Source: Delftia tsuruhatensis (lineage in GTDB: Bacteria; Pseudomonadota; Gammaproteobacteria; Burkholderiales; Burkholderiaceae_C). From it: a stretch of 64,000 nucleotides of DNA. This document shows positions 33,914 to 42,999 of the stretch, in pieces. The notes beneath the pieces were generated by a model that saw only the letters and a list, made by a program, of their open reading frames with translations, made no database searches and had not been told where the DNA came from. Position 1 is the first letter of the stretch, and every line of letters starts with the position of its first letter. The DNA lies in NCBI RefSeq assembly GCF_903815225.1, contig NZ_LR813084.1:2088501-2152500 (forward strand), given 5' to 3'. Both the position numbers and the translations under genes were made by a program.

Positions 33914-35236
33914 ATGCACACCTCATTTCCCACATTGGATGCATGGCTCGCGTATTGCGAGCGCCTGCACCCCAAGAACATTGCCCTGGGCCTGGATCGC
34001 GTGCGTGAAGTCGCCCAGCGCCTGGATCTGCGTTTCGAATGCCCTGTGATCACGGTGGCGGGCACCAATGGCAAGGGATCGACCTGCGCCATGCTGGAGG
34101 CCGTGGCCCTGCAGTCGGGTTTCCGACCCGGTGTCTACACCTCGCCCCACCTGGTGCATTTCGAGGAGCGCTGCCGCGTGGGCGGCGAGATCGTGAAGGC
34201 GGCCGAGCTGCTACCGCATTTCGAGGCCGTGGAGCAGGCGCGCGTACAGGGTTCGGAGGTGGCGCTCACCTATTTCGAGTTCACCACGCTGGCCATCCTG
34301 CGGCTGATGAGCCAGTCCAGGCTGGATGTGGCCATTCTGGAGGTCGGCCTGGGCGGCCGGCTCGATGCGACCAATGTGATCGACACCGACTGCGCGGTCA
34401 TCACCAGCATCGACATCGACCATGTGGAATTCCTGGGCCCGGACCGCGAGAGCATCGGCCGCGAGAAAGCCGGCATCATGCGCGCCGGCCGGCCCGTGGT
34501 GGTCAGCGATCCCATGCCGCCGCAAAGCGTGCTGGACCATGCCCGAGCCATCGGCGCCGACCTCTGGCGCTTCGGGCAGGATTTCAACTTCTCGGGCGAC
34601 AAGCAGCAGTGGGGCTGGGCCGGGCGCGGGCGCCGCTACGCCGGGCTGGCCTATCCCGCGCTGCGCGGTGCCAACCAGCTGGTCAATGCCTCGGGCGCGC
34701 TGGCGGCGCTGGAGGCCATCCGCGACCGCCTGCCGGTCACGGCCCAGGCCGTGCGCACGGGGCTGGCCATGGTCGAGCTGCCGGGGCGCTTCCAGATCAT
34801 CCCGGGCCAGCCCACGCTGGTGCTGGACGTTGCGCACAACCCGCATTCGGTGGCCGCGCTGACGGCCAACCTCGACGCCATGGGCTATTTCCCGTGTACG
34901 CACGCGGTCTTCGGCGCCATGCACGACAAGGACCTGGAGCCCATGCTTGCCCGCATCGCCCCCTTGATCGACCGCTGGTACCTGACCGAGCTGCCGACAC
35001 CGCGCGCCGAGACTGCCGAGGTGCTGCGCGGGAAGATCGAAGCCCTGCCACCCGCACCGGGCGTGCCCCGCCAGATCGCCATCGACAGCTTCGCAAGCCC
35101 TCAGCTGGCGCTGGATGCGGCCGTCAAGGCGGCAGGTCCCACTGATAGAATCGTGGTCTTTGGCTCGTTCTTCACGGTGGGCGGTGTGCTGCAGGACGGC
35201 CCGCCCCGGCTGAACGCCAAGCATCTGGGCACCTGA
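33914..35236 (+). CDS. folC: Dihydrofolate/folylpolyglutamate synthase
   Basis: Bifunctional enzyme adding glutamate to dihydropteroate and later to tetrahydrofolate, using ATP, in the cytosol. The 440-residue protein has the Mur-ligase-like P-loop VAGTNGKGST (48-57), the YTSPHLVHFEERCRV folate segment, LEVGLGGRLDATNVID, the metal-site ITSIDIDHVEFLG and the C-terminal-domain start PGRFQIIPGQPTLVLDVAHNP. The ATG lies a few bases behind a TAACAAT box, so the leader is short. It opens the folC-SPOR-cvpA-purF-metZ block. Confidence 0.96.
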   Translation: MHTSFPTLDAWLAYCERLHPKNIALGLDRVREVAQRLDLRFECPVITVAGTNGKGSTCAMLEAVALQSGFRPGVYTSPHLVHFEERCRVGGEIVKAAELLPHFEAVEQARVQGSEVALTYFEFTTLAILRLMSQSRLDVAILEVGLGGRLDATNVIDTDCAVITSIDIDHVEFLGPDRESIGREKAGIMRAGRPVVVSDPMPPQSVLDHARAIGADLWRFGQDFNFSGDKQQWGWAGRGRRYAGLAYPALRGANQLVNASGALAALEAIRDRLPVTAQAVRTGLAMVELPGRFQIIPGQPTLVLDVAHNPHSVAALTANLDAMGYFPCTHAVFGAMHDKDLEPMLARIAPLIDRWYLTELPTPRAETAEVLRGKIEALPPAPGVPRQIAIDSFASPQLALDAAVKAAGPTDRIVVFGSFFTVGGVLQDGPPRLNAKHLGT

Positions 35237-35307
35237 ATCCAGTGATCCGCACCGCGGGCGGCCATCGTGGCTGCCTGGGGTGACCGATCAGAACGAGTCC
35301 GCATTCC

Positions 35308-36222
35308 ATGGCACTTTTCAATTTTCGTTGGCCCGGCAAAAAAGACGACGGCGATTCGTCGTCCGGATCAAGGCGGCCCACGCGACTGGGACAGGCGGAA
35401 AGCGTCGATGTCATGCGCCGCCGCGCGCGCCATCGCCTGATCGGCGCGGCCGTGCTGGTCCTGGCGGGTGTGGTGGGCTTTCCCCTGCTGTTCGACACCC
35501 AGCCGCGTCCCATCCCCGTGGACATTCCTATCGAGATCCCCGACCGCGACAAGGTCGCTCCCCTGGTCGTGCCCGGCGCCAATGCCGTGGATGCCCACTC
35601 CCATCAGGGCGGGACGGGGCCGGGAGGCCGTGTGCCGGCCCAGGCTTCGCTGGGTGCCGATGAGGAAGAGGTGCCCGTGGCCCGGCCTTCCGTGCCCGTG
35701 GTCCCGCCCGTGTCCTCGGCCACCCAGGCCAGGCCTGAAGCCCGGCCCGAGCCGAAACCGGATCCCAAGCCTGCCGTCAAGCCCGAGCCCAAACCCGAGC
35801 CCAAGCCGGAACCCCGGCCCAAGCCTGAGCCGGCCAAGCCCGAGCACAAGCCGGAACCCAAGCCCGAGCCGAAACCCGAGCCCAAGCCAAAGCCCGAACC
35901 CAAGCCCGAACCGTCCAGGAGCGACGAGGCGGCCCGTGCCCGGGCCCTGCTGGAGGGGCGCAGCGCGCCTGCGGCATCGGCAGCGGCGGCGGACGAGCGC
36001 TTCATCGTGCAGGTCGGCGCCTTCGCCGAGGCCAGCAAGGCCCAGGAGATCCGCGCCAAGCTGGAACTGGCGGGCCTCAAGACATTCACGCAGGTGGTGG
36101 ATACCAAGGACGGCAAGCGCACGCGGGTGCGCGTCGGTCCCTTCAACAACCGGGCCGATGCCGACAAGGCGGCGGCGCGTGTGAAGGGCCAGGGCCTGCC
36201 GGCATCGGTGCTCAAGCTCTGA
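35308..36222 (+). CDS. SPOR-domain protein (DedD-like) with Pro-Glu-Pro-Lys linker
   Basis: A 304-residue protein with an N-terminal basic segment, one membrane helix (~42-62, [19 protein letters not shown]), a long periplasmic linker and a C-terminal SPOR domain (~228-302, [20 protein letters not shown]). The linker (~142-202) is built of about fifteen PEPK/PKPE units. SPOR domains bind denuded peptidoglycan at the division septum, so this is a likely divisome accessory protein like DedD. It is 71 bases after folC and 48 bases before cvpA. Confidence 0.9.
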   Translation: MALFNFRWPGKKDDGDSSSGSRRPTRLGQAESVDVMRRRARHRLIGAAVLVLAGVVGFPLLFDTQPRPIPVDIPIEIPDRDKVAPLVVPGANAVDAHSHQGGTGPGGRVPAQASLGADEEEVPVARPSVPVVPPVSSATQARPEARPEPKPDPKPAVKPEPKPEPKPEPRPKPEPAKPEHKPEPKPEPKPEPKPKPEPKPEPSRSDEAARARALLEGRSAPAASAAAADERFIVQVGAFAEASKAQEIRAKLELAGLKTFTQVVDTKDGKRTRVRVGPFNNRADADKAAARVKGQGLPASVLKL

Positions 36223-36270
36223 GCGGTGGCGCAGATCTTGCAAAGCGGCATGGGCACACAGACATAGCGT

Positions 36271-36762
36271 ATGTCCACGGTGGACTGGATCTTGCTGGCC
36301 GGCGTGCTGGCCTCGATGCTGCTGGGCGCCTGGCGCGGACTGGTGTATGAGGTCCTGTCGCTGGTGGGTTGGCTGGTGGCCTTCGCCGTGGCTCGCATCT
36401 GGGCGGCCGACGTGGCGCTGTGGCTGCCCATGCAGGACTGGGACATGCAGTTGCGCTATGCCGCGGGCTTCGTGCTGCTGTTCATCGCGGCGTTGTTCGC
36501 CTGGGGCCTGGTGTCCTGGCTGTCGCGCCGGCTGATCGAGGCGGTGGGCCTGAGGCCCGTGGACCGGTCGCTGGGCGCGCTGTTCGGGGTGCTGCGCGGT
36601 GCGCTGCTGGCCCTGCTGGCGACGATGGTGATCAGCTACACCCCGCTGCACCAGGGGCAGTGGTGGCAGGATTCGGCCTTGGCGCCGTGGCTGACGCAGG
36701 TGCTGGCCAGGGTGCTGCCCCAGTTGCCGCAGGAGTGGGGACGCTATCTGCCGGCCGCATGA
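36271..36762 (+). CDS. cvpA: CvpA family membrane protein
   Basis: A 163-residue inner-membrane protein of the colicin V production family, with four hydrophobic segments. The start STVDWILLAGVLASMLLGAW, RGLVYEVLSLVGWLVAF, and the loop VGLRPVDRSLGALFGVLRGA are family hallmarks. It precedes purF by 132 bases, the same order as in E. coli (cvpA-purF). In E. coli CvpA is linked to envelope homeostasis and colicin V export; its molecular role is unclear. Confidence 0.93.
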   Translation: MSTVDWILLAGVLASMLLGAWRGLVYEVLSLVGWLVAFAVARIWAADVALWLPMQDWDMQLRYAAGFVLLFIAALFAWGLVSWLSRRLIEAVGLRPVDRSLGALFGVLRGALLALLATMVISYTPLHQGQWWQDSALAPWLTQVLARVLPQLPQEWGRYLPAA

Positions 36763-36894
36763 CAAGGCGCTGCAGCGCAGGAGTCGGCTGGCTGAAACAG
36801 TTTGGAAAGAGAATCGGGCGCAGGCGTGGCCAATGGGTGGCTGCTACGGCCCAGTCAGCGAAGGGCGACCTTCGCAAACGGATGGAACGCAACT

Positions 36895-38403
36895 ATGTGT
36901 GGAATCGTTGGTGTGGTCAGCACCGCACCCGTGAATCAACTGATCTATGACGCCCTGTTGCTGCTGCAGCACCGTGGCCAGGATGCCGCCGGCATCGTGA
37001 CCCAGCAGGAGCGCAAGTTCTTCATGCACAAGGCCAAGGGCATGGTCCGCGACGTGTTCCGCACCCGCAACATGCGCGCGCTGCCGGGCACGGTGGGCCT
37101 GGGCCAGGTGCGCTACCCGACGGCCGGCAACGCGACCAGCGAGGAAGAGGCCCAGCCCTTCTACGTGAACGCGCCCTTCGGCATCGTCATGGTGCACAAC
37201 GGCAACCTGACCAACGCCAAGCAGCTGCGCCAGGAGCTGTCCGACACGGACCACCGCCATACCAACACAGAGAGCGACTCCGAAGTGCTGCTCAACGTGC
37301 TGGCCCACGAGCTGGCGCGCGCCAGCAGCGGCGCCCCGCTCAAGAGCGAGGACGTGTTCAAGGCCGTCAGCGCCGTGCACAGGCGTATCAAGGGCTCCTA
37401 CGCCGTGATCGCCCTCATCGCGGGCTACGGCCTGCTGGCCTTCCGTGATCCCTTCGGCATCCGTCCCCTGTGCATGGGCCGGGGTGCCGATGGCACCGTG
37501 ATGCTGGCCAGCGAGTCCGTGGCGCTGGAAGGCACGCTGCACCAGCTCGAGCGCGACATCGCTCCGGGCGAGGCCGTGTTCATCCACAACGACGGCCAGG
37601 TCGAGACCCGCCAGTGCGCCGACAGGAGCGAGCTGCACCCCTGCGTGTTCGAGTACGTGTACCTGGCGCGCCCCGATTCGGTGATGGACGGCATCTCGGT
37701 CTACCAGGCCCGCCTGAACATGGGCGAGACACTGGCCAAGCGCGTGGTCTCCACCGTGCCGCCGAGCGAGATCGATGCCATCATCCCCATCCCGGAATCC
37801 AGCCGTCCCAGCGCCATGCAGCTGGCCCAGCTGCTGGGCATTCCCTACCGCGAAGGCTTCGTCAAGAACCGCTACGTGGGCCGTACCTTCATCATGCCGG
37901 GCCAGGCCTCGCGCAAGAAGTCCGTGCGCCAGAAGCTCAATGCCATCGGCAGCGAGTTCAAGGGACGCAAGGTGCTGCTGGTCGATGACTCCATCGTGCG
38001 CGGAACCACCTCCAAGGAAATCGTGCAGATGGCGCGCGACGCCGGTGCCGTCAAGGTCTACCTGGCTTCGGCCGCGCCGCCGGTGCGCCATCCCAACGTT
38101 TATGGCATCGACATGCCCACGCGTGCCGAACTGGTGGCCCATGGCCGCTCTGTCGAGGAAATCCGCCAGGTCATCGGCGCCGATGCGCTGATCTACCAGG
38201 ACGTGGCCGCCATGAAGCAGGCCGTGGGCAAGATCAATCCGCAGGTGCAGGGCTTCGAGGCCTCGTGCTTCGACGGCGTCTACATCACGGGCGACATCTC
38301 CGAGGACGAGGTGACCGCGCTCAACGAGGGCCGCAACCGTGGCGGCGAGGAAGAGGCCGGCGACGCCTCCCGCCTGTCCCTGCCCAATGCCCAGGAAGCC
38401 TGA
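36895..38403 (+). CDS. purF: Amidophosphoribosyltransferase
   Basis: Commits PRPP to purine synthesis by replacing pyrophosphate with ammonia from glutamine. The start at 36895 is certain because the mature enzyme begins M-C-G-I-V-G-V, exposing Cys1 as glutaminase nucleophile; the longer frame is spurious. Other motifs: LLLLQHRGQDAAGI, GLGQVRYPTAGNA, the PRPP site VLLVDDSIVRGTTSKE and SAAPPVRHPNVYGIDMPT. 502 residues, E. coli-like type. A strong terminator follows. Confidence 0.97.
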   Translation: MCGIVGVVSTAPVNQLIYDALLLLQHRGQDAAGIVTQQERKFFMHKAKGMVRDVFRTRNMRALPGTVGLGQVRYPTAGNATSEEEAQPFYVNAPFGIVMVHNGNLTNAKQLRQELSDTDHRHTNTESDSEVLLNVLAHELARASSGAPLKSEDVFKAVSAVHRRIKGSYAVIALIAGYGLLAFRDPFGIRPLCMGRGADGTVMLASESVALEGTLHQLERDIAPGEAVFIHNDGQVETRQCADRSELHPCVFEYVYLARPDSVMDGISVYQARLNMGETLAKRVVSTVPPSEIDAIIPIPESSRPSAMQLAQLLGIPYREGFVKNRYVGRTFIMPGQASRKKSVRQKLNAIGSEFKGRKVLLVDDSIVRGTTSKEIVQMARDAGAVKVYLASAAPPVRHPNVYGIDMPTRAELVAHGRSVEEIRQVIGADALIYQDVAAMKQAVGKINPQVQGFEASCFDGVYITGDISEDEVTALNEGRNRGGEEEAGDASRLSLPNAQEA

Positions 38404-38430
38404 GCGGGCGGGCATTCAGTGACAATACCG

Positions 38431-38455
38431 GGCGGGCCTGTGGCCCGCCTTTTTT
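38431..38455 (+). terminator. Rho-independent terminator of purF
   Basis: GGCGGGCC-TGT-GGCCCGCC followed by TTTTTT, 28 bases after the purF stop. Strong GC stem plus T run on the sense strand. Confidence 0.9.
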
Positions 38456-38462
38456 GACAGAT

Positions 38463-38526
38463 GAGCTAAAAGCGCTGGTGCTGGGGGGCCATGCCGCCAG
38501 GTGCAAGCGCTTCTAGCTCCTTTTTT
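38463..38526 (+). repeat. Long imperfect hairpin with T run, possible dispersed repeat
   Basis: GAGCTAAAAGCGCT (38463-38476) and AGCGCTTCTAGCTC (38506-38519) pair with one mismatch around a 29-base loop and are followed by CTTTTTT. This sits right after the purF terminator and before metZ. The AGCGCTT/AGCTC pattern resembles short hairpin repeats scattered through Comamonadaceae genomes (from memory). It may act as a second terminator. Confidence 0.5.
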
Positions 38527-38576
38527 CCGGGTGCCGCCAGCACGGTGGCCCGTGCCCGATCCCTAGGACCATCAAC

Positions 38577-39791
38577 GTGACGAACAAGACACTTCCCGAA
38601 GGCCTGCATCCCGATACGCTGGCCCTGCGCGTGGCCGTGGAAAGAAGCCAGTGGGGCGAGCACAGCGAAGCCCTGTACATGACCAGCAGCTTCGTGCAGC
38701 CCGACTGTGCCACGGCAGCGCGCCGCTTTGCCAACGAAGAGTTCGGCTACACCTACAGCCGGACCTCCAATCCCACGGTGACCAGCTTCGAGCAGCGCCT
38801 GGCGGCCATGGAAGGCACGGAATGCGCCGTGGCCACGTCCACCGGCATGTCGGCCATCCTGCTGGTGGCGCTGACCACGCTCAAGGCGGGTGACCATGTG
38901 ATCTGCTCGCAGTCCATGTTCGGCTCGACCATCAAACTGCTGGGCGGCGAGATGTCGCGCTTCGGCATCGAGACCAGCTTCGTCTCGCAGACCGATGTGC
39001 GGGCCTGGAAGGCCGCCATCCGCCCCAACACCCGGCTGTTGTTCGCCGAGACGCCGACCAATCCGCTGACCGACCTGTGCGACATCGCCGCGCTGGCCGA
39101 GCTGGCCCACGCCCATGGCGCGCTGCTGGCGGTGGACAACAGCTTCGCGTCGCCCGTGCTGCAGCAGCCCGCCAGATTCGGTGCCGACCTGGTCGTGCAT
39201 TCGGGCACCAAGCTGCTGGACGGCCAGGGTCGCGTCATGGCGGGCGCCGTCTGCGGAACGACGGCGCTGGTGGACAAGGTCATGGGCACCTTCCTGCGCA
39301 GCGGTGGCCTGAACCTGGCGCCGTTCAACGCCTGGGTGGTGCTCAAGGGGCTTGAGACGCTGTCGCTGCGCGTCAAGGCTCAAAGCGCCGCCGCGCTGGA
39401 GCTGGCCACCTGGCTGCAGGCGCATCCCAAGGTCGCGCGCGTCTACTACCCGGGCCTTGCCAGCCACCCGCAGCACGAACTGGCCATGCGTCAGCAAAAC
39501 GGCATGGGCGGCGGCGTGCTGTCCTTCGATGTGGTGGGCGAGGGCGCCGGGCAACTGCGCGCCAATGCCTTCCATGTGGCTGACAGCACCCTGGTGTGCT
39601 CGATCACGGCCAACCTGGGCGACGTCAAGACCACCATCACCCACCCGGCCAGCACCTCGCATGGCCGCCTGAGCGAGGAGCAGCGCCAGGCCGCCGGCAT
39701 CGGCCAGGGCCTGCTGCGCGTCTCCGTCGGACTCGAACACCTGGGCGACATCAAGAACGATCTCTCCCGCGGACTGGACACCCTGCAATGA
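38577..39791 (+). CDS. metZ: O-succinylhomoserine sulfhydrylase
   Basis: PLP enzyme of the Cys/Met metabolism family that makes homocysteine directly from O-succinylhomoserine and sulfide. The 404-residue protein has [20 protein letters not shown], the PLP-phosphate region [24 protein letters not shown] and the Schiff-base lysine in [13 protein letters not shown]. Position after purF is the MetZ-typical context in betaproteobacteria and supports MetZ over cystathionine gamma-synthase. Start is GTG 38577. The stop overlaps gltX as ATGA, so the two are coupled. Confidence 0.92.
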   Translation: MTNKTLPEGLHPDTLALRVAVERSQWGEHSEALYMTSSFVQPDCATAARRFANEEFGYTYSRTSNPTVTSFEQRLAAMEGTECAVATSTGMSAILLVALTTLKAGDHVICSQSMFGSTIKLLGGEMSRFGIETSFVSQTDVRAWKAAIRPNTRLLFAETPTNPLTDLCDIAALAELAHAHGALLAVDNSFASPVLQQPARFGADLVVHSGTKLLDGQGRVMAGAVCGTTALVDKVMGTFLRSGGLNLAPFNAWVVLKGLETLSLRVKAQSAAALELATWLQAHPKVARVYYPGLASHPQHELAMRQQNGMGGGVLSFDVVGEGAGQLRANAFHVADSTLVCSITANLGDVKTTITHPASTSHGRLSEEQRQAAGIGQGLLRVSVGLEHLGDIKNDLSRGLDTLQ

Positions 39792-41194
39792 CCCAAAAAG
39801 TACGTACCCGTTTCGCCCCGTCCCCGACGGGCTTCATCCACCTGGGCAACATCCGCTCGGCCCTGTATCCCTGGGCCTTCGCGCGCGCCACGGGCGGCGA
39901 CTTCATCCTGCGCATCGAGGACACCGACGTGGAGCGCTCCACCCAGGCCTCGGTGGATGTGATCCTCGAAGGCATGGCCTGGCTGCAGCTGGACCATGAC
40001 GAGGGCCCGTTCTACCAGATGCAGCGCATGGACCGCTACAAGCAGGTGCTGGCCGGCCTTCAGGCCTCGGGCCATGTCTATCCCTGCTACATGAGCGTGG
40101 AGGAGCTCGACGCCCTGCGCGAGCGCCAGATGGCCAACAAGGAAAAGCCGCGCTACGACGGTACCTGGCGCCCTGAAGAAGGCAAGGTGCTGCCGCCCGT
40201 GCCCGAAGGCGTGCAACCCGTGCTGCGCTTCAAGACGCCCAAGGACGGCGTCGTGGCCTGGGAGGACAAGTGCAAGGGCCGCATCGAGTTCCAGAACAGC
40301 GAGCTGGATGACCTGGTGATCGCGCGCCCCGATGGCACGCCCACCTACAACTTCTGCGTCTGCGTGGACGACATGGACATGGGCATCACCCATGTGATCC
40401 GTGGCGATGACCACGTCAACAATACGCCGCGCCAGATCCACATCTTCGAGGCCCTGGGCGCCAGCGTGCCGGTGTTCGCTCACCTGCCCACCGTGCTCAA
40501 CGAGCAGGGCGAGAAGATGAGCAAGCGCAATGGCGCCAAGGCTGTCACCCAGTACCGTGACGAGGGCTACCTGCCCGACGCCATGGTCAACTATCTGGCG
40601 CGCCTGGGCTGGAGCCACGGTGACGATGAAATCTTCAGCCGCGCCCAGTTCCTGGAGTGGTTCAACCTCGACCACCTGGGTCGCAGTGCTGGCCAGTTCG
40701 ACGAGGCCAAGCTGCGCTGGGTCAACGCCCAGCACCTGAAGGCGCTGGACGACGCGGCCCTGGCGGCCCTGGTGCGCCCCTTCGTGCTCCAGGCCGGCGT
40801 GGACGCGGCCCTGCTCGATGCCGACGACCGCCTGCCGCGCATCTGCGCGCTGTTCAAGGACCGCTGCGAAACCCTGGTCGACCTGGCCGGCTGGGCGCGT
40901 CTGTTCTATGTGGACGGATTCGAGCGCAACGCCGAGGACCTGGCCAAGCATGTGACCGAGGCCGTGGCGCCCGCCCTGGACGCCTTCGCCGAAGGCATCG
41001 CCTCGGTGGAGTGGAGCAAGGAAGCCATTGCAGCCCTGATCAAGGAAGTGCTCAAGGCCCAGGGCCTGAAGATGCCACAGCTGGCCATGCCCGTGCGCGT
41101 GCTGACGCTGGGCACGGCGCACACGCCTTCCGTGGACGCGGTGCTGGAGTTGCTGGGTCGTGAAAAAATTCTGGCCCGTTTGAAAAACCGCTAA
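39788..41194 (+). CDS. gltX: Glutamyl-tRNA synthetase
   Basis: Class I aminoacyl-tRNA synthetase charging tRNA-Glu. The 468-residue protein has the HIGH-type motif [18 protein letters not shown] (8-25), [12 protein letters not shown], the KMSKS-type motif [13 protein letters not shown] and an all-helical anticodon-binding C-terminal domain. ATG at 39788 overlaps the metZ stop (ATGA). Its stop lies inside the promoter of a tRNA array that includes tRNA-Glu genes, so synthetase and substrate tRNA are neighbours. Confidence 0.97.
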   Translation: MTQKVRTRFAPSPTGFIHLGNIRSALYPWAFARATGGDFILRIEDTDVERSTQASVDVILEGMAWLQLDHDEGPFYQMQRMDRYKQVLAGLQASGHVYPCYMSVEELDALRERQMANKEKPRYDGTWRPEEGKVLPPVPEGVQPVLRFKTPKDGVVAWEDKCKGRIEFQNSELDDLVIARPDGTPTYNFCVCVDDMDMGITHVIRGDDHVNNTPRQIHIFEALGASVPVFAHLPTVLNEQGEKMSKRNGAKAVTQYRDEGYLPDAMVNYLARLGWSHGDDEIFSRAQFLEWFNLDHLGRSAGQFDEAKLRWVNAQHLKALDDAALAALVRPFVLQAGVDAALLDADDRLPRICALFKDRCETLVDLAGWARLFYVDGFERNAEDLAKHVTEAVAPALDAFAEGIASVEWSKEAIAALIKEVLKAQGLKMPQLAMPVRVLTLGTAHTPSVDAVLELLGREKILARLKNR

Positions 41195-41209
41195 AAACCT
41201 GTCTATAAT
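41180..41209 (+). promoter_or_regulatory. Promoter of the first tRNA array
   Basis: TTGAAA (41180-41185) and a perfect TATAAT (41204-41209) with an 18-base spacer. The -35 box is inside the last codons of gltX. The first tRNA begins 55 bases after the -10 box. Confidence 0.7.
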
Positions 41210-41264
41210 TCGAGTCTCTGATGCAAACGCAGCAACTGAAAAGAAGCAGCGATTGCAGCATGAA

Positions 41265-41340
<76 letters not shown>

Positions 41341-41376
41341 AAATTGAGACTTGGGTTTTACGCAAGTTCTAGGATT

Positions 41377-41452
41377 GACCCTATCGTCTAGAGGCCTAGG
41401 ACATCACCCTTTCACGGTGAGTACCGGGGTTCGAATCCCCGTAGGGTCGCCA
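41377..41452 (+). tRNA. tRNA-Glu (TTC)
   Basis: 76 bases with encoded CCA. Acceptor GACCCTA pairs with TAGGGTC; anticodon loop CTTTCAC gives TTC; T arm GGGGTTCGAATCCCC. Matches the bacterial tRNA-Glu layout. Confidence 0.95.
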
Positions 41453-41496
41453 AGTTTGCAGCACTTGGCTCGCAAGAGCGCAAAAGCTGTCTGCCA

Positions 41497-41573
41497 GGAG
41501 TGGTAGTTCAGTTGGTTAGAATACCGGCCTGTCACGCCGGGGGTCGCGGGTTCGAGTCCCGTCCACTCCGCCA
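41497..41573 (+). tRNA. tRNA-Asp (GTC)
   Basis: 77 bases with encoded CCA. Acceptor GGAGTGG pairs with CCACTCC; anticodon loop CTGTCAC gives GTC; T loop TTCGAGT. Forty-four bases after tRNA-Glu. Confidence 0.95.
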
Positions 41574-41593
41574 CAATCTGTCGCTTGGTATGT

Positions 41594-41626
41594 AAGCGCC
41601 TTTCCCAGCATGAAGGCGCTTTTTTA
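41594..41626 (+). terminator. Terminator after the first Ala-Glu-Asp group
   Basis: AGCGCCTT (41595-41602) and AAGGCGCT (41613-41620) form an 8-bp stem with a T run to 41625. It separates the first three tRNAs from the next five. Confidence 0.8.
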
Positions 41627-41645
41627 TCGGCAAAATCCAGGTTTT

Positions 41646-41721
41646 GACCCTATCGTCTAGAGGCCTAGGACATCACCCTTTCACGGTGAGTACCGGGGTT
41701 CGAATCCCCGTAGGGTCGCCA
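41646..41721 (+). tRNA. tRNA-Glu (TTC), second copy
   Basis: Same 76-base sequence as the gene at 41377. It follows a terminator with only 20 bases between, so its promoter is unclear; readthrough or a hidden promoter is needed. Confidence 0.95.
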
Positions 41722-41765
41722 AGTTTGCAGCACTTGGCTCGCAAGAGCGTAAAAGCTGTCTGCCA

Positions 41766-41842
41766 GGAGTGGTAGTTCAGTTGGTTAGAATACCGGCCTG
41801 TCACGCCGGGGGTCGCGGGTTCGAGTCCCGTCCACTCCGCCA
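41766..41842 (+). tRNA. tRNA-Asp (GTC), second copy
   Basis: Same 77-base tRNA-Asp as at 41497. The Glu-Asp spacer differs from copy 1 by one base (GCGTAAAA versus GCGCAAAA). Confidence 0.95.
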
Positions 41843-41855
41843 GTATCGGATTTTT

Positions 41856-41931
<76 letters not shown>

Positions 41932-41956
41932 AAACAAGAACGAAAGTTCTAGGATT

Positions 41957-42032
41957 GACCCTATCGTCTAGAGGCCTAGGACATCACCCTTTCACGGTGA
42001 GTACCGGGGTTCGAATCCCCGTAGGGTCGCCA
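41957..42032 (+). tRNA. tRNA-Glu (TTC), third copy
   Basis: Same tRNA-Glu. The Ala-Glu spacer here is 25 bases, 11 shorter than in the 309-base blocks. Confidence 0.95.
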
Positions 42033-42076
42033 AGTTTGCAGCACTTGGCTCGCAAGAGCGCAAAAGCTGTCTGCCA

Positions 42077-42153
42077 GGAGTGGTAGTTCAGTTGGTTAGA
42101 ATACCGGCCTGTCACGCCGGGGGTCGCGGGTTCGAGTCCCGTCCACTCCGCCA
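42077..42153 (+). tRNA. tRNA-Asp (GTC), third copy
   Basis: Same tRNA-Asp; last gene of the first array. Its downstream flank (ending in a GCCACC hairpin) resembles the flank after the fourth copy at 49421. Confidence 0.95.
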
Positions 42154-42190
42154 GATTCCTTGCGTGGGCCCGGGTCCATGCAGTAAGAAA

Positions 42191-42213
42191 AGCCACCGCA
42201 AGGTGGCTTTTTT
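42191..42213 (+). terminator. Terminator of the first tRNA array
   Basis: AGCCACC-GCAA-GGTGGCT followed by TTTTT. The same hairpin follows the second array at 49535. Confidence 0.9.
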
Positions 42214-42397
42214 GTTGCTGCCTGCAGCCCGCCTGCCGTACGCCTCCTCGCGGCTCGGCAAGCCCTTGTGCTCGAAATGCGACTTTGGGCACAGGTTTTT
42301 TAGGGATAAACCCGGAACTTTGGCTCAACATTCGTAACAATAGATGGTGTCCTGTTCCCGGGGCATCCATTTTGACTGTCCCCGCCTTCTTCGCCCC

Positions 42398-42793
42398 ATG
42401 CGCCTTGCGCCTTCGTTCCTGTTTTCCCTGCTGATGCTGCTGTCCATCGTCTGGGGACAGGTGGCGGCTTCGGCATCGCCCGACGGGCTGGAGAACGATG
42501 GCCTGCTGGCGCACCATCCCATCGTTGCCATCGATGAGGCATTCCTTGACGAACTCGAGGAAGAGGACGAGACGGAATTTGCCGAGCTGACGGCCCACGG
42601 TGGCAATACCCGGCAACTGCTGGCCTTGCCGGCCTGCGGCGAGGATCGCTCCTCGGAAATGTACTGGCCCCCCGAGCCCATCGCCGTCCAGGTGGTGTCG
42701 CTGTGGGCGCCGCCCGCGTCATATCCCCAGTCGCACCTGTCGCCCGTACCAGGCCAGTTGCTGCGTCCGCCCAAACCTTCCTTGATCGGCTGA
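42398..42793 (+). CDS. Small exported protein heading the metal efflux operon (CzcI-like)
   Basis: A 131-residue protein with a signal peptide (MRLAPSFLFSLLMLLSIVWG, cleavage near ASA-SPDG). The mature part has an acidic stretch (DELEEEDETEFAEL) and a proline-rich end (LRPPKPSLIG). Position, size and the Pro-rich end resemble CzcI, a periplasmic protein preceding czcC in Cupriavidus, but sequence evidence is thin. ATG at 42398 is chosen because the signal peptide begins there; the frame extends to 42344. The acidic run could bind cations. Confidence 0.55.
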   Translation: MRLAPSFLFSLLMLLSIVWGQVAASASPDGLENDGLLAHHPIVAIDEAFLDELEEEDETEFAELTAHGGNTRQLLALPACGEDRSSEMYWPPEPIAVQVVSLWAPPASYPQSHLSPVPGQLLRPPKPSLIG

Positions 42794-42999
42794 CCGCCTG
42801 TGCGGCGCAGGCATGCCCTGCGCCCCTTTCGGCTGAATCCCGTACCTGCCTGACGGCTGCTCGCGCCCGCCCCTGCGGCGTGCCTGCCATGCCTTCGCCC
42901 GCGTGCTGACCGCGCCCGGCGCGGCCCTGCCTGTTCCTGCGTGTTCCGCCTGGGAAGGCCCATTTCTTACTCAACCCCTCGACTGCCGCTGTGCGGCAG

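Noticed and set aside
42206..42616. Minus-strand coding potential over the last tRNA and its downstream gap
   Set aside because: It runs through tRNA-Glu and tRNA-Asp genes and a terminator; translated tRNA sequence only.
42794..42999. A small gene between the CzcI-like and CzcC-like genes
   Set aside because: No frame has a credible start and ribosome-binding site; it looks like untranslated spacer in the operon.
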